From positions 62,001 through 126,000 of the forward strand of contig CAWJPL010000011.1 of the NCBI GenBank assembly GCA_963844695.1: 64,000 nt of DNA. The letters are read 5' to 3'. Positions 16,573 through 24,948 of the stretch are shown piece by piece. This stretch comes from RYN-230 sp963844695. Lineage in GTDB: Bacteria; Actinomycetota; Actinomycetes; Streptosporangiales; Streptosporangiaceae. Both the position numbers and the translations under genes were made by a program. The notes under the pieces were generated by a model. That model did not search any database, was not told where the DNA came from, and saw only the letters and a program-made list of their open reading frames with translations. Numbering within the stretch: the stretch's first letter is position 1; the number at the start of each line of letters is the position of its first letter.

Positions 16573-17196
16573 TCAGGCGCGCAGGTAGCTGGTTCCCAGG
16601 GCCGGCTCCAGCAGGCCGAACGCGTCGGCGGCGGCCTCGGCCAGCCAGGCGCAGATCTCCGGCCTCGGCTGCCCGGCCAGGCTGCGCTGCCGGGCCTCGG
16701 CGTACAGCACCCGGTGGACCGAGGCGAGCAGCGCGGCGGCCAGCCGTTGCTGCGGGCCGTCGGTCCCGGTCTCGGCGGCTATCGCGTCGCCCAGGGCACG
16801 CTCGCGCAGCAGCAGCATCTCCAGTTCCCGGGTGGTCAGCACCGGGCTGTCCGCGATCATCCGGGCGAAGGCCGGGCTGGACAGCCCCAGGGTGACATCG
16901 GCGTGGGCGACCGCGGCCGCGTAGTCACACCGGATCGCGCTGAGCATGCTCTCTCCCGGCCTCCGGGCGGCCACCACCTCGGCCAGGTGCCCGATGACCG
17001 TCTCGGCGCGGTCGAAGACCAGGTCTTCCTTGCGCGCGAAGTAGTTGGTGACCGTCATCTTGGCCACCCCGGCCGCGTCGGCCACCTGGGAAATCGTCAC
17101 CTCGTCGAAGCCGTGCGCCACGAACAGCCGGGTGGCGATGTCCGAGATCGCCTGCCGGGTCTGCTGCTTCCGCCGTTCGCGGAGTCCGGATGTCAT
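16573..17196 (-). CDS. TetR-family repressor
   Basis: N-terminal HTH at about residues 8-55: RRKQQTRQAISDIATRLFVAHGFDEVTISQVADAAGVAKMTVTNYFARKEDL. The C-terminal ligand/dimer domain ends with EPALGTSYLRA. It is divergent from the membrane-protein gene, with a perfect 16-bp palindrome (17242-17257) placed over that gene's promoter, the classical arrangement of a TetR repressor of its neighbour. The inducer is unknown. Length (207 residues) is normal. Confidence 0.95.
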   Translation of the reverse strand: MTSGLRERRKQQTRQAISDIATRLFVAHGFDEVTISQVADAAGVAKMTVTNYFARKEDLVFDRAETVIGHLAEVVAARRPGESMLSAIRCDYAAAVAHADVTLGLSSPAFARMIADSPVLTTRELEMLLLRERALGDAIAAETGTDGPQQRLAAALLASVHRVLYAEARQRSLAGQPRPEICAWLAEAAADAFGLLEPALGTSYLRA

Positions 17197-17239
17197 GCCC
17201 GCAGCCTACCCGTAAGTTAGGACGAGCACAAAATTAGGT

Positions 17240-17268
17240 TTGACATAAATTTATGTCCCGCCTAGATT
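17240..17268 (+). promoter_or_regulatory. sigma-70-type promoter of the membrane-protein gene
   Basis: TTGACA (17240-17245), a 17-base spacer and TAGATT (17263-17268). This is the best housekeeping-type promoter in the window. Transcription should begin about 17275-17276, on an ATG (17276), which suggests a leaderless or very short leader. Confidence 0.7.
17242..17257. promoter_or_regulatory. TetR operator, 16-bp perfect palindrome
   Basis: GACATAAATTTATGTC is fully self-complementary, AT-rich against a GC-rich background, and overlaps the -35 box and spacer of the promoter at 17240-17268. Its place between divergent tetR and target gene makes it the likely binding site of the repressor at 16573-17196. 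Not tested. Confidence 0.75.
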
Positions 17269-17289
17269 AATGCACATGACACAGACCTC

Positions 17290-18033
17290 GTGCCCGCCGG
17301 CCTCGATCGAGGCCGCGGCTCCCCGTGCTGGCCCGGACCACGACGCTGGCCCGGACCGCGAGTGCCGGCCCAGACCGCGAGTGCTGGCCCAGGCCCCCGT
17401 GCCGACCTGCTCACGTCCCTGCGGCCGCTCGCCATCGACATCGGCGTCCCGCTCGGCTCCTTCTACCTGCTGCACGACGTGTTCGGGGTCAGCCTGTGGC
17501 TGTCCCTGGCCCTGAGCAGCATCCCGGCCGCAGTCCGCGCCATGGCCGGCCTCGCCGCCGAGCGGAAGGCGAACCTGCTGGCCTTGCTCATGCTCGTGGT
17601 CAACCTGGCCGGCATCGTGGTCAGCTTCCTGAGCGGCGACCCCCGGGCGATGATCGCCAAGGACTCGCTGATCAGCAGCGTCATCGCGATCTCCATTCTG
17701 GCCTCGGTCGGGCTGCACCGCCCGCTCATGTCCGCCGGGCTCAAGCCGTTCATGACCAAGGGCAAGCCCGAGCGGATCGCGGCCTGGGACCGGCTGTCCG
17801 CCGGATCCAGGCGCTTCCGCCGGCTGGAGCTGGCGTTCAGCACGATCTGGGGTGTGACGCTGCTGGCTGACTGCGCGGCGCGCCTGGTGGGCGCGTACAC
17901 GCTGCCGGTGACCACGATGGTCTGGCTGAGCACCGTCTTCACCCTGGGCGCGATCGGACTGGCCATGGTGATCGGCGGGGTCGCCGCCACCCCCATCCAG
18001 AAGATGATCGACACGGAGACAGCCGGACGCTGA
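17290..18033 (+). CDS. VC0807-like polytopic membrane protein, TetR-controlled
   Basis: After a low-complexity head the protein has at least five hydrophobic segments: LAIDIGVPLGSFYLLHDVFG, LWLSLALSSIPAAVRAM, LLALLMLVVNLAGIVVSFL, LISSVIAISILASVGLH, and a C-terminal pair VTTMVWLSTVFTLGAIGLAM. The soluble loop GKPERIAAWDRLSAGSRRFR is typical of the VC0807/intracellular-septation-like family of unknown transport function. The uninterrupted ORF begins at GTG 17290, but ATG 17276 fits the promoter better and is in another frame. Four near-identical 18-19 bp units at 17327-17392 separate them, one being a base shorter, so the true N-terminus is doubtful. Confidence 0.7.
   Translation: MPAGLDRGRGSPCWPGPRRWPGPRVPAQTASAGPGPRADLLTSLRPLAIDIGVPLGSFYLLHDVFGVSLWLSLALSSIPAAVRAMAGLAAERKANLLALLMLVVNLAGIVVSFLSGDPRAMIAKDSLISSVIAISILASVGLHRPLMSAGLKPFMTKGKPERIAAWDRLSAGSRRFRRLELAFSTIWGVTLLADCAARLVGAYTLPVTTMVWLSTVFTLGAIGLAMVIGGVAATPIQKMIDTETAGR
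17327..17392 (+). repeat. tandem 18/19-bp repeats in the head of the membrane-protein gene
   Basis: Units start GCTGGCCCGGACC at 17327 and 17345, GCCGGCCCAGACC at 17364 and GCTGGCCCAG at 17383. The first unit is 18 bases, the next two 19, so copy number and length change the reading frame. Confidence 0.75.
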
Positions 18034-18107
18034 CCCGCCCGGCCAGAGCCGCCCCGGCCCGGGTGGCCCGGCCGGGAGACCGGCACCCGCGAGGAGAGGA
18101 TCGCGCT

Positions 18108-19112
18108 ATGCGCGGCAAGGGCATCAACTACGACACCGGGTTCTTCCCGGGCGGCGTGAGCAGCCGCGAGCAGTTCGACGCGGGTATCGTCCGCCGCGAG
18201 ATGCAGGTGATCGCGGGCGACCTGCGCTGCACGGCGGTGCGGATCTCCGGCGGGGATCCGGCCCGGCTCAGCGTGGCCGGGGAGCTCGCGGCGGCCGCGG
18301 GGCTGGAGGTGTGGTTCGCGCCGTTCCCGTGCGAGCTGTCCGCCGCAGACCTGGCCCCGCTGTTCGCGGAGTGCGCGGACCGCGCCGAGCACCTGCGCCG
18401 GTCCGGGGCCGCAGTCGTGCTGGTGTGCGGCTGCGAGCTGTCGTTGTTCGGCGCGGGCTTCCTGCCCGGCGACACGGTCTACGAGCGGATCGCCGGGCTG
18501 CAGGCCGGTGGCGGGCAGCTGCACAGCGCGTTCGCGGCGCTGCCCGGGAAGCTCAACGGGTTCCTGGCCGCGACGGCCGAGGACGCCCGCGGCCGGTTCG
18601 GCGGCCCGCTGAGCTACGCGTCCGGCATGTGGGAACCGGTGGACTGGACCCCCTTCGACGTAGCCGGCGTGGACGCGTACCGGGACGCGGGCAACGCCGA
18701 CCGCTTCGGGCTGGAGCTCCGCCAGCACCTCCAGCACGGCAAGCCGCTCGCGATCACCGAGTTCGGCTGCTGCGGCTACGCGGGCGCCGCGGGCCGTGGC
18801 GGCCTGGGCTGGGCCATCCTCGACACCAGCGCCGAGCCGCCCGTCCTGGACGGCGACTACGTCCGCGACGAGCACGAGCAGGTCACCTACCTGCGCGAGC
18901 TAACCGAGATCTTCGAGGCCGAGGGGGTGGACCTGGCCTTCTGGTTCACCTTCGCGGGCTACAAGTTCGTGCCCGGCACCGGTTCCCGCCGTGACCTGGA
19001 CCTGGCCAGTTATGGCGTGGTGAAGATGGTCCCGGGCGGCCCCGGTTCCGGCTACCAGGGTCTCGGCTGGGAACCCAAGCGCGCGTTCGGGGCACTGGCC
19101 CAGGCGAGCTGA
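18108..19112 (+). CDS. TIM-barrel glycosidase-like protein of a family labelled 'abortive infection protein'
   Basis: About 334 residues starting MRGKGINYDTGFFPGG. The strand-loop pattern RCTAVRISGGDPARL, GLEVWFAPFPCELS, VVLVCGCELSLFG, LSYASGMWEPVDW, VAGVDAYRD, KPLAITEFGCCGYAG and VDLAFWFTFAGYKFV fits a (beta/alpha)8 barrel. Candidate catalytic acids are Glu in CGCELSLFG and Glu in ITEFG, as in clan GH-A hydrolases. Streptomyces relatives carry a historical 'abortive phage infection' label that rests on little evidence. GAGGAGAGGA before ATG 18108 supports the start. No signal peptide is seen, so it is probably cytosolic. Confidence 0.7.
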   Translation: MRGKGINYDTGFFPGGVSSREQFDAGIVRREMQVIAGDLRCTAVRISGGDPARLSVAGELAAAAGLEVWFAPFPCELSAADLAPLFAECADRAEHLRRSGAAVVLVCGCELSLFGAGFLPGDTVYERIAGLQAGGGQLHSAFAALPGKLNGFLAATAEDARGRFGGPLSYASGMWEPVDWTPFDVAGVDAYRDAGNADRFGLELRQHLQHGKPLAITEFGCCGYAGAAGRGGLGWAILDTSAEPPVLDGDYVRDEHEQVTYLRELTEIFEAEGVDLAFWFTFAGYKFVPGTGSRRDLDLASYGVVKMVPGGPGSGYQGLGWEPKRAFGALAQAS

Positions 19113-19141
19113 CGCAACTCAGCGAGCTGACGCAACTCAGC
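19106..19141 (+). repeat. perfect 18-bp tandem duplication at a stop codon
   Basis: GAGCTGACGCAACTCAGC occurs twice without a gap (19106-19123 and 19124-19141). The first copy includes the TGA of the preceding gene. Likely a recent slip duplication; no regulatory role is evident. Confidence 0.9.
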
Positions 19142-19244
19142 GGGCGGGCGATCCGGGGCCGGTGCACTATTCTGTGCGTTATCCCGGTCCCCGCCGCGGT
19201 ATCACCCGGCTCCGCGGTGTCCGCTCGGCTAGCGAGGAGCCCCC

Positions 19245-19283
19245 ATGCTGCGTGACGCGGCTGCCGTAACTCGCGGCCGGTAG
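19245..19283 (+). CDS. possible 12-codon upstream ORF
   Basis: ATG at 19245 stands after GAGGAGCCCCC, a better ribosome site than that of the phosphatase ATG at 19288. It encodes M-L-R-D-A-A-A-V-T-R-G-R and ends with TAG four bases before the phosphatase start. It is either a leader coupled to the phosphatase or the true N-terminus separated by an indel. Confidence 0.35.
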   Translation: MLRDAAAVTRGR

Positions 19284-19287
19284 CGAG

Positions 19288-20538
19288 ATGCTGGCCCCAC
19301 TGGCGCGCGGCCGGTCGGCTGTGCGCGCGGCCCCCTGGCCCGCCCGCTGGCTGACTCTGTGCGCCCTGCCCGCGGTGGCCGCGCTGATCGCCCTGGCCAC
19401 GGGCAGCGCCGCGGACGGACAGCTCTTCCTGCCGCTGCTGGCGGTGCCACCGGCCCTGGCCGGCATCGGCGCGGCGACTCCGCGCCGCCCACTGGCCTAC
19501 GGCGCCGTGATGATGCTGACCGCGATCGCGGCGGCGCCGTTCACCACCACGGCGGAGGTGCCCGTGGTCACCACGGTGTCCATCCTGGTGGTGACCCTCA
19601 TCAGCGCATTGGGGAGCGCGCGGGGCGGGCAGGAGAACCAGCGACTGGCCGACGTTACCTCGGTCGCCGAGGCCGCGCAGAGAGCCCTGCTGCGCCCGCT
19701 GCCCCGCCAGGTCGGGCCGCTGGAGCTCGGGGTCGTGTACCTCGCGGCGGCGGCCGAGGCCCGGGTCGGTGGCGACCTGTACGAGGTCACGCGGACCCAG
19801 TTCGGCATCCGCCTGATCGTGGGCGACGTCCGGGGCAAGGGCCTGGACGCGGTGGAGATCGCCGCGGACGTCCTGGGGGTGTTCCGCGAGGTCGCCCACG
19901 AGGTCTACACGCTGGCCGAGGTGGCCAGGCGGATCGACGCGAGCCTGGCCCGCCGTCCCGCAGCACCGCTCGAAGAGTTCGTCACCGCGGTACTGGCCGA
20001 GATCGACCCGGCCGCGGGCAGCCTGACCATCTACAACTGCGGTCACCCGCCGCCCCTCATACTCAGTCCGGCCGAGAACAGGCCAGCCGAGAACGAGCAG
20101 AGTTCAGGTGAGCGGAGTCCAGCCGAGAACAGGCCGGGCGGCAGTGACGGTCAGGTCGCGCCGAGGCGGCTGCGGGTCACCGCGGTGGACGTGCCCGCAC
20201 CAGCCCTGCCGCTGCGGCTGATGTCGCTCGGCGACACGTCGGGCGCGGAGCGCACGGTGCCGTTGCAGCCCGGGGACGCGCTGCTGCTCTACACCGACGG
20301 CGTCACCGAAGCCCGGGACGCGCGCCGGGAGTTCTATCCACTGGAAGAGCGGATAGCAGAGGTGGCCGCGAGGGCCGGCGGCGCGGATGGCGACCTACTG
20401 GACCTGCTGCGTGACGACCTGGTTCGGTATGTGGGCGCGCCCCTCGACGACGATGCGGCCCTGCTGCTGGTCCGGGTCTCCGGCCCGTGGGATCGCCGGG
20501 CGGTCCCGCCGCCCCGGGCGGCCGTCCCGCAACCCTGA
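19288..20538 (+). CDS. membrane-anchored SpoIIE/RsbU-type PP2C phosphatase
   Basis: Four N-terminal hydrophobic segments (about residues 18-105: WLTLCALPAVAALIAL, LFLPLLAVPPALAGIG, AYGAVMMLTAIAAAPF, VVTTVSILVVTLISALG) are followed by the phosphatase domain: GGDLYEV and VGDVRGKGLDA (metal-binding Asp), NCGHPPPLIL, LLLYTDGVTEARD and DDDAALLLVRV. Such enzymes dephosphorylate anti-anti-sigma factors in partner-switching pathways. A spacer after NCGHPPP has repeated SPAENR units. No anti-sigma or STAS gene is adjacent. It converges with the Ser/Thr kinase gene nine bases downstream, a suggestive but not proven pairing. Confidence 0.92.
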   Translation: MLAPLARGRSAVRAAPWPARWLTLCALPAVAALIALATGSAADGQLFLPLLAVPPALAGIGAATPRRPLAYGAVMMLTAIAAAPFTTTAEVPVVTTVSILVVTLISALGSARGGQENQRLADVTSVAEAAQRALLRPLPRQVGPLELGVVYLAAAAEARVGGDLYEVTRTQFGIRLIVGDVRGKGLDAVEIAADVLGVFREVAHEVYTLAEVARRIDASLARRPAAPLEEFVTAVLAEIDPAAGSLTIYNCGHPPPLILSPAENRPAENEQSSGERSPAENRPGGSDGQVAPRRLRVTAVDVPAPALPLRLMSLGDTSGAERTVPLQPGDALLLYTDGVTEARDARREFYPLEERIAEVAARAGGADGDLLDLLRDDLVRYVGAPLDDDAALLLVRVSGPWDRRAVPPPRAAVPQP

Positions 20539-20546
20539 GCCTCAGA

Positions 20547-22241
20547 TCAGGGGACGACCCGCACGCTCAGCAGGCTGGGCGGCGTAGGCGTGTCACTGAC
20601 CACGGCCGGGTCCGTGGGCGGCGCGGTCGGAGTGAGTGAGCCGACGGGTGTCGAGGGCACGGCTGTCGTGGGCACCGGCGTCGTCGGCACCGGCGTGGTC
20701 GGCACGGGCGTGGTCGGCACCGGCGTGGTCGGCACCGGTGTCGTGGGCACCGGCGTGGTCGGCACCGGTGTCGTGGGCACCGGCGTGGTCGGTGCGGGCG
20801 TCGTGGGCGTCGGCGACGCGGACCGGTGCGGCTGGCCCGTCGCGGACGTCTGCGGGGTGGCAGTTGCCCGGGCCACGTCGGCACTACCGCCGTCGGCGGC
20901 GGCGCCGTGCGTGGCCGCGACCGGGCTCTGCCGGGGCAGGAGGCTCGGCGCGGCGCTCTGGCTGGACGCCGGCGGGGCCACGGACGGCGTATTTGACCCC
21001 AGCGGGCTGGGCAGCGTCGCCAGCGTCCAGCTGATGAACCCGACCGACGCGACGCCGGTCAGCAGCAGGGCCCCGCGGACCGGCAGGCTCGCCTTCCGGG
21101 CCGGGCCAGGCCGCCGCGGCCGCTGACCCCGACGGCCTGGGCCGGGGCGGGGGCGAAGCGGGGCGCCCGGTGCGACGCCGTCGGCGGCCCCGGGCCCATG
21201 GCCAGCCGCCAGCGAGCCAGCCACCAGTGAGCCTGCCACCGCCGGACCAGTCAGCCCAGCTCCGGCCGCCATCGGGCCAGCCACCGCAGCGTCAGCCCCT
21301 ACCGGGCCAGCCCCCACCGGGCCAGCGGCGGCCGGAGAAGCCAGGCCGGTACCGTCTGCCCGCGCGGGCAGAGTCGTGGTCGGGTCGCCCGGGCCCGGCG
21401 CTTCCGGGCCGGACAGGATCACCCTGAGGTGCTCAGCCCGCACGGCGACGTCCCAGGCCGACGGGGGACGGGCGGCGGGATCCTGCCGGGTCAGGTCGGC
21501 GACCAGCGCGGCGGCCGCGGGCGGCACGGATGGCGGCAGCGGGGGGATACCCCGGTCCAGGTGCGCGAGGGCCACGGCCAGCGGCTCGCCTACGAACGGG
21601 ACCTTCCCGGTCAGGCACTGATGCGCGACGACACCCAGCGCGTACAGGTCAGCCGCCGGCATCGCGGGAACACCCGAGATCCGTTCCGGGGCCAGGTAGG
21701 CCGGGGTCCCGATCAGCATCCCGGGCTGGGTCACGGGCTGCGTCACCGGATTTTCCCCGGCCGCGGTGGCGATCCCGAAGTCGGTGATCTTGACCAGGCC
21801 ATCGAGCCTGACCAGCAAGTTCCCGGGCTTGATGTCCCGGTGAACCAGGCCGGCCTGGTGCGCGGCGGCCAGTCCCCGGGCCACCTGGGCGACGACATCC
21901 ATCACGTCCCCGGGAGGCAGCGGCCCGTCGTCCAGGATCCGGGTCAGGGACAGCCCTTCCACCAGCTCCATGACGAGGTACCCAGGTTCCGTCCCCCGGG
22001 CTTCCCCATAGTCGAAGACCTGGGCGATGTTCGGGTGCGACAGCGAGCCCGCATGATGCGCCTCGGCGCGGAACCGGGCCAGCCCGTCCTCGTCGTCGGC
22101 GCGCTCCGAGCGCAGCAGCTTGATCGCTACTCGCCGGTCAATGGCCAGGTCAGTACCCCGCCAGACGTCCCCCATACCGCCGGACGCAATGAGCGCGTCC
22201 AACCGGTAGCGGCCCCGCAACACAATCCCGGCAACCCCCAC
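20547..22241 (-). CDS. PknB-type membrane Ser/Thr protein kinase with Thr/Pro repeat tail
   Basis: Kinase domain at residues 1-270: ASGGMGDVW glycine loop, catalytic Lys41 in VAIKLL, HRDIKPGNLL with Asp136, DFG at about 154-156 and APERISG. Then comes an Ala/Gly/Pro-rich juxtamembrane linker, one transmembrane segment (ALLLTGVASVGFISWTLATL), and an extracytoplasmic tail without PASTA domains. The tail contains about ten P-T-T-P-V units followed by PPTDPAVVSDTPTPP. The tail is probably wall-spanning and likely O-glycosylated, judging by its composition. Divergent from cydA across 160 bases. Substrates are unknown. Confidence 0.93.
   Translation of the reverse strand: MGVAGIVLRGRYRLDALIASGGMGDVWRGTDLAIDRRVAIKLLRSERADDEDGLARFRAEAHHAGSLSHPNIAQVFDYGEARGTEPGYLVMELVEGLSLTRILDDGPLPPGDVMDVVAQVARGLAAAHQAGLVHRDIKPGNLLVRLDGLVKITDFGIATAAGENPVTQPVTQPGMLIGTPAYLAPERISGVPAMPAADLYALGVVAHQCLTGKVPFVGEPLAVALAHLDRGIPPLPPSVPPAAAALVADLTRQDPAARPPSAWDVAVRAEHLRVILSGPEAPGPGDPTTTLPARADGTGLASPAAAGPVGAGPVGADAAVAGPMAAGAGLTGPAVAGSLVAGSLAAGHGPGAADGVAPGAPLRPRPGPGRRGQRPRRPGPARKASLPVRGALLLTGVASVGFISWTLATLPSPLGSNTPSVAPPASSQSAAPSLLPRQSPVAATHGAAADGGSADVARATATPQTSATGQPHRSASPTPTTPAPTTPVPTTPVPTTPVPTTPVPTTPVPTTPVPTTPVPTTPVPTTAVPSTPVGSLTPTAPPTDPAVVSDTPTPPSLLSVRVVP
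20656..20805 (-). repeat. ten 15-bp tandem repeats encoding the P-T-T-P-V tail
   Basis: Units of 15 bases, mostly GGCACCGGCGTGGTC or close variants on the plus strand, begin every 15 bases from 20656 to 20791. Each codes for one five-residue unit. The period is a multiple of three, so copy-number change keeps the kinase frame. Confidence 0.9.
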
Positions 22242-22403
22242 GCCCTAGAGTTACCCCTTCTACGCGATGATCACTCGTCTGACCCGATGCGTACCAAGGG
22301 AAGCGGACTCAGGCCGCTAGCCCCTGTTCAACCTTCTTGCCCCTGTTTGCCAGGATAGGCGGGACCGTGGCCAGCCGCGAGATCGGAGGGCGAGGCGAGG
22401 CAG

Positions 22404-23807
22404 GTGCTGAGCAACCTGGCGCTGCGTTCGGACCAGGTCATCCCGGCCCGGGCCCAGATGGGGTCGAGCCTGGGCTTCCACATCATCCTGGCCTGCCTGG
22501 GCATCGGTTTTCCGGCGGTCGTGATGACCGCGCACTATCTCGGTCTCCGGGGTGACACCGACGCGCTGCTGCTCGCCCGGCGCTGGTCGAAGGTGATGGC
22601 CGTGCTGGTCGCGGTAGGAGCCGTGAGCGGGACGGTGCTGTCGTTCGACATGGGCCTGCTGTGGCCGGGACTGATGGGCACGTACGGCTCGGCCATCGGC
22701 ATCCCGTTCAGCTTCGAGGGCATCTTCTTCCTGCTCGAAGCGGTGTTCACGGCGATCTACCTGTTCGGCTGGGACCGGCTGCCGCGCTGGCTGCATTTCT
22801 GGACCCTCGGGCCGATCGTGATCAGTGGCATCCTCGGTGCCCTGTCGGTGGTGGCCGCGAACTCGTGGATGAACGATCCGTCCGGCTACACCATGGCGCA
22901 CGGCCAGATCACCAGCGTCAACCCGGTCGCGGTCTTCTTCAACGGAGCCACCTACTACGAGGCCCCGCACATGATCCTGGCCGCCTACATGGTCGCGGGC
23001 GGCCTGGCCGCGACGCCGTACGCGGTGGGCCTGCTCCGCGGCCACCGGGACCGCTACACCCGGCTCGGCTTCGGCGTGCCGTTCGCCATCGCCGCGATCG
23101 TGACGCCGGTCCAGATCGTGGTGGGCGACACCGCGGCGCGCGCGATCGCCAGCCAGCAACCGGTCAAGTTCGCGTCGATGGAGTACGTCGCCCACACCAC
23201 GCGCGACGCCACCGAGTGGATCGCGGGCATCTGGTACCACGGCCACGTGATCGCGGGCATCGGACTGCCCGACGTCAACTCGCTGCTGGTGGGGTTCTCG
23301 CCGCACACCCGGGTGACCGGCTGGGACAGCGTGCGGGCCGCCTACCGGCCGCCGCTGCCCACTCTCATCCACCTGAGCTTCGACCTCATGGTCGGCATCG
23401 GAACCCTGCTGCTGCTCTGGGGGATCTGGCTGGCCTGGTCCTGGTGGCGCCACCGTGACCTGCCGCAGGGCCGCCCAGGCACGGTGTTCCTGGTCGGGGG
23501 CGCGCTGTCCGGGGTCGCGGCCACCGCGGCCATGGAGGCAGGCTGGGTCGTCACCGAGGTCGGCCGCCAGCCCTGGACCGTGTATCACGTGCTGCTCACC
23601 AGCCAGGCAGTGACCACCGCCAGCGGGGTGACCGGCACGCTGGCTGCGACCCTGGTCATCTACGGGGCGCTGACGGCGGCCACGTTCGCGGTCCTGCTCG
23701 TGATGCAGCGCCGCTGGAGCGCGGGGACCCCAGGGCAGCCGGAACCCGCCGTGCCCTACGGGCCGCCCGCCGGGCAGGTCGCGCGACCACCGGAGCCGCC
23801 CCGATGA
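22404..23807 (+). CDS. cydA: cytochrome bd oxidase subunit I
   Basis: Quinol oxidase subunit carrying hemes b558, b595 and d. Multi-pass protein of 467 residues: RAQMGSSLGFHIILACLGIG (axial heme His), FSFEGIFFLLEAVFTAIY (conserved Glu pair), TYYEAPHMILAAYM (second His) and AMEAGWVVTEVGRQPWTVYHVL with the GRQPW motif of the family. The periplasmic Q-loop is short, as in most Actinomycetota. GTG 22404 follows GGCGAGGCGAGGCAG. The C-terminus overlaps cydB by an ATGA. Confidence 0.96.
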   Translation: MLSNLALRSDQVIPARAQMGSSLGFHIILACLGIGFPAVVMTAHYLGLRGDTDALLLARRWSKVMAVLVAVGAVSGTVLSFDMGLLWPGLMGTYGSAIGIPFSFEGIFFLLEAVFTAIYLFGWDRLPRWLHFWTLGPIVISGILGALSVVAANSWMNDPSGYTMAHGQITSVNPVAVFFNGATYYEAPHMILAAYMVAGGLAATPYAVGLLRGHRDRYTRLGFGVPFAIAAIVTPVQIVVGDTAARAIASQQPVKFASMEYVAHTTRDATEWIAGIWYHGHVIAGIGLPDVNSLLVGFSPHTRVTGWDSVRAAYRPPLPTLIHLSFDLMVGIGTLLLLWGIWLAWSWWRHRDLPQGRPGTVFLVGGALSGVAATAAMEAGWVVTEVGRQPWTVYHVLLTSQAVTTASGVTGTLAATLVIYGALTAATFAVLLVMQRRWSAGTPGQPEPAVPYGPPAGQVARPPEPPR

Positions 23808-24811
23808 TCCCCGACGTCGTCGCGGCCGTGCTCGTCCTGGTGATCACGGCCTACGCCGTGCTGGCCGGGGCCGACTTCGGCGGCGGCGTCTGGGATCTGC
23901 TGGCCGGCGGAGCGGCGGCCGGGGCGCCGCCGCGGCGGCGGATCGACCGTTCCATCGGGCCCGTGTGGGAGTCCAACCACGTCTGGCTGATCATCGCCTT
24001 GGTCCTGCTCTGGACGGGTTTCCCGGTCGCCTTCGCCTGGATCTTCACCACGCTGTTCGTGCCGCTGAGCGTGGCCGCGCTGGGCATCGTCCTGCGCGGG
24101 GCCGGGTTCGCGTTCCGTTCGCAGGTGCAGACGCTGCGCTGGCAGCGGGTGAGTGGCGCGGTCTTCGCCCTGGCCTCCCTGCTGACCCCGTTTTTCCTGG
24201 GCACCGCCATCGGGGCGATCGTGACCGGCCGGGTGCACGGTGCCGACGGCGATCCGGTCTCCTCCTGGGTGAATCCGACGTCCCTGCTGACCGGGGCCCT
24301 GTTCGTGGCCACCTCCGCGTACCTGGCCGCTGTCTACCTGGCCACCGACAGCGAACGCGCTGGTGAGCCTGGGCTGCGCCGGTACTTCACCCGGCGGGCC
24401 CTGGCCGCCGCGGTCGTGGCCGGCCTGCTGGCCGCGATCACCATGGCGGTCCTGCACACGGCGGCGGCCCGGGTGTTCTCGATCCTGACCGCCGGGCGGG
24501 CCCTGCCGCTGGTGGTGCTCTCGGTGCTGGCCGGCGCCGCCGTGCTGGTCCTGCTGGCGCTGGACAAGACCAGGCTGACCCGGCTGCTGGCCGCCCTGGC
24601 CGTGACCGCCGTGATCTGGGGCTGGGCGCTCGCCCAGTACCCGCTGCTGCTGCCGCCCCGCCTGACCGTTCACGATGCCGCCGCGCCCGCCGGAGCCGGC
24701 GTCGCGGAACTGGTCGTGGTGGGCATCATCGTGGTGCTGGTCGGCCCGTCGTTCGTGCTGCTGTACAGCCTGGCGCAGCGGGGCACGCTCCGTGAGACGG
24801 ACGTCCGTTAG
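23804..24811 (+). CDS. cydB: cytochrome bd oxidase subunit II
   Basis: Partner of CydA, with about eight transmembrane helices. Diagnostic segments: AVLAGADFGGGVWDLLAGG, IGPVWESNHVWLIIALVLLWTGFP, FRSQVQTLRWQRVSGAVFALASLLTPFFLG and SWVNPTSLLTGALFVATSAYLAAVYLA. Translation is coupled to cydA by ATGA overlap. The heterodimeric ABC genes cydDC that often follow are absent; the next gene downstream is a peptide-binding lipoprotein. Confidence 0.95.
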   Translation: MIPDVVAAVLVLVITAYAVLAGADFGGGVWDLLAGGAAAGAPPRRRIDRSIGPVWESNHVWLIIALVLLWTGFPVAFAWIFTTLFVPLSVAALGIVLRGAGFAFRSQVQTLRWQRVSGAVFALASLLTPFFLGTAIGAIVTGRVHGADGDPVSSWVNPTSLLTGALFVATSAYLAAVYLATDSERAGEPGLRRYFTRRALAAAVVAGLLAAITMAVLHTAAARVFSILTAGRALPLVVLSVLAGAAVLVLLALDKTRLTRLLAALAVTAVIWGWALAQYPLLLPPRLTVHDAAAPAGAGVAELVVVGIIVVLVGPSFVLLYSLAQRGTLRETDVR

Positions 24812-24948
24812 GTCACGTCGAGGCGGCGGTTGCGGCGCGGGGGTTGACGCCCATGTCCTGATGAGCGACCCTAAACGGCTATTCAGATGATTTCCCGGCA
24901 AATCTGGCGGGACGGATTTCAGGCGGCTCCAGGAACGAGGGTAGGCGG

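Noticed and set aside
18108..19112. Phage defence gene because of the 'abortive infection' label
   Set aside because: The label is inherited. The sequence shows a glycosidase-like TIM barrel and has no defence neighbours.
20656..20805. CRISPR-like regular repeats
   Set aside because: The units are contiguous 15-mers in frame with a kinase, without spacers.
24844..24873. TTGACG as the promoter of the peptide operon
   Set aside because: No acceptable -10 hexamer occurs 16-18 bases downstream.
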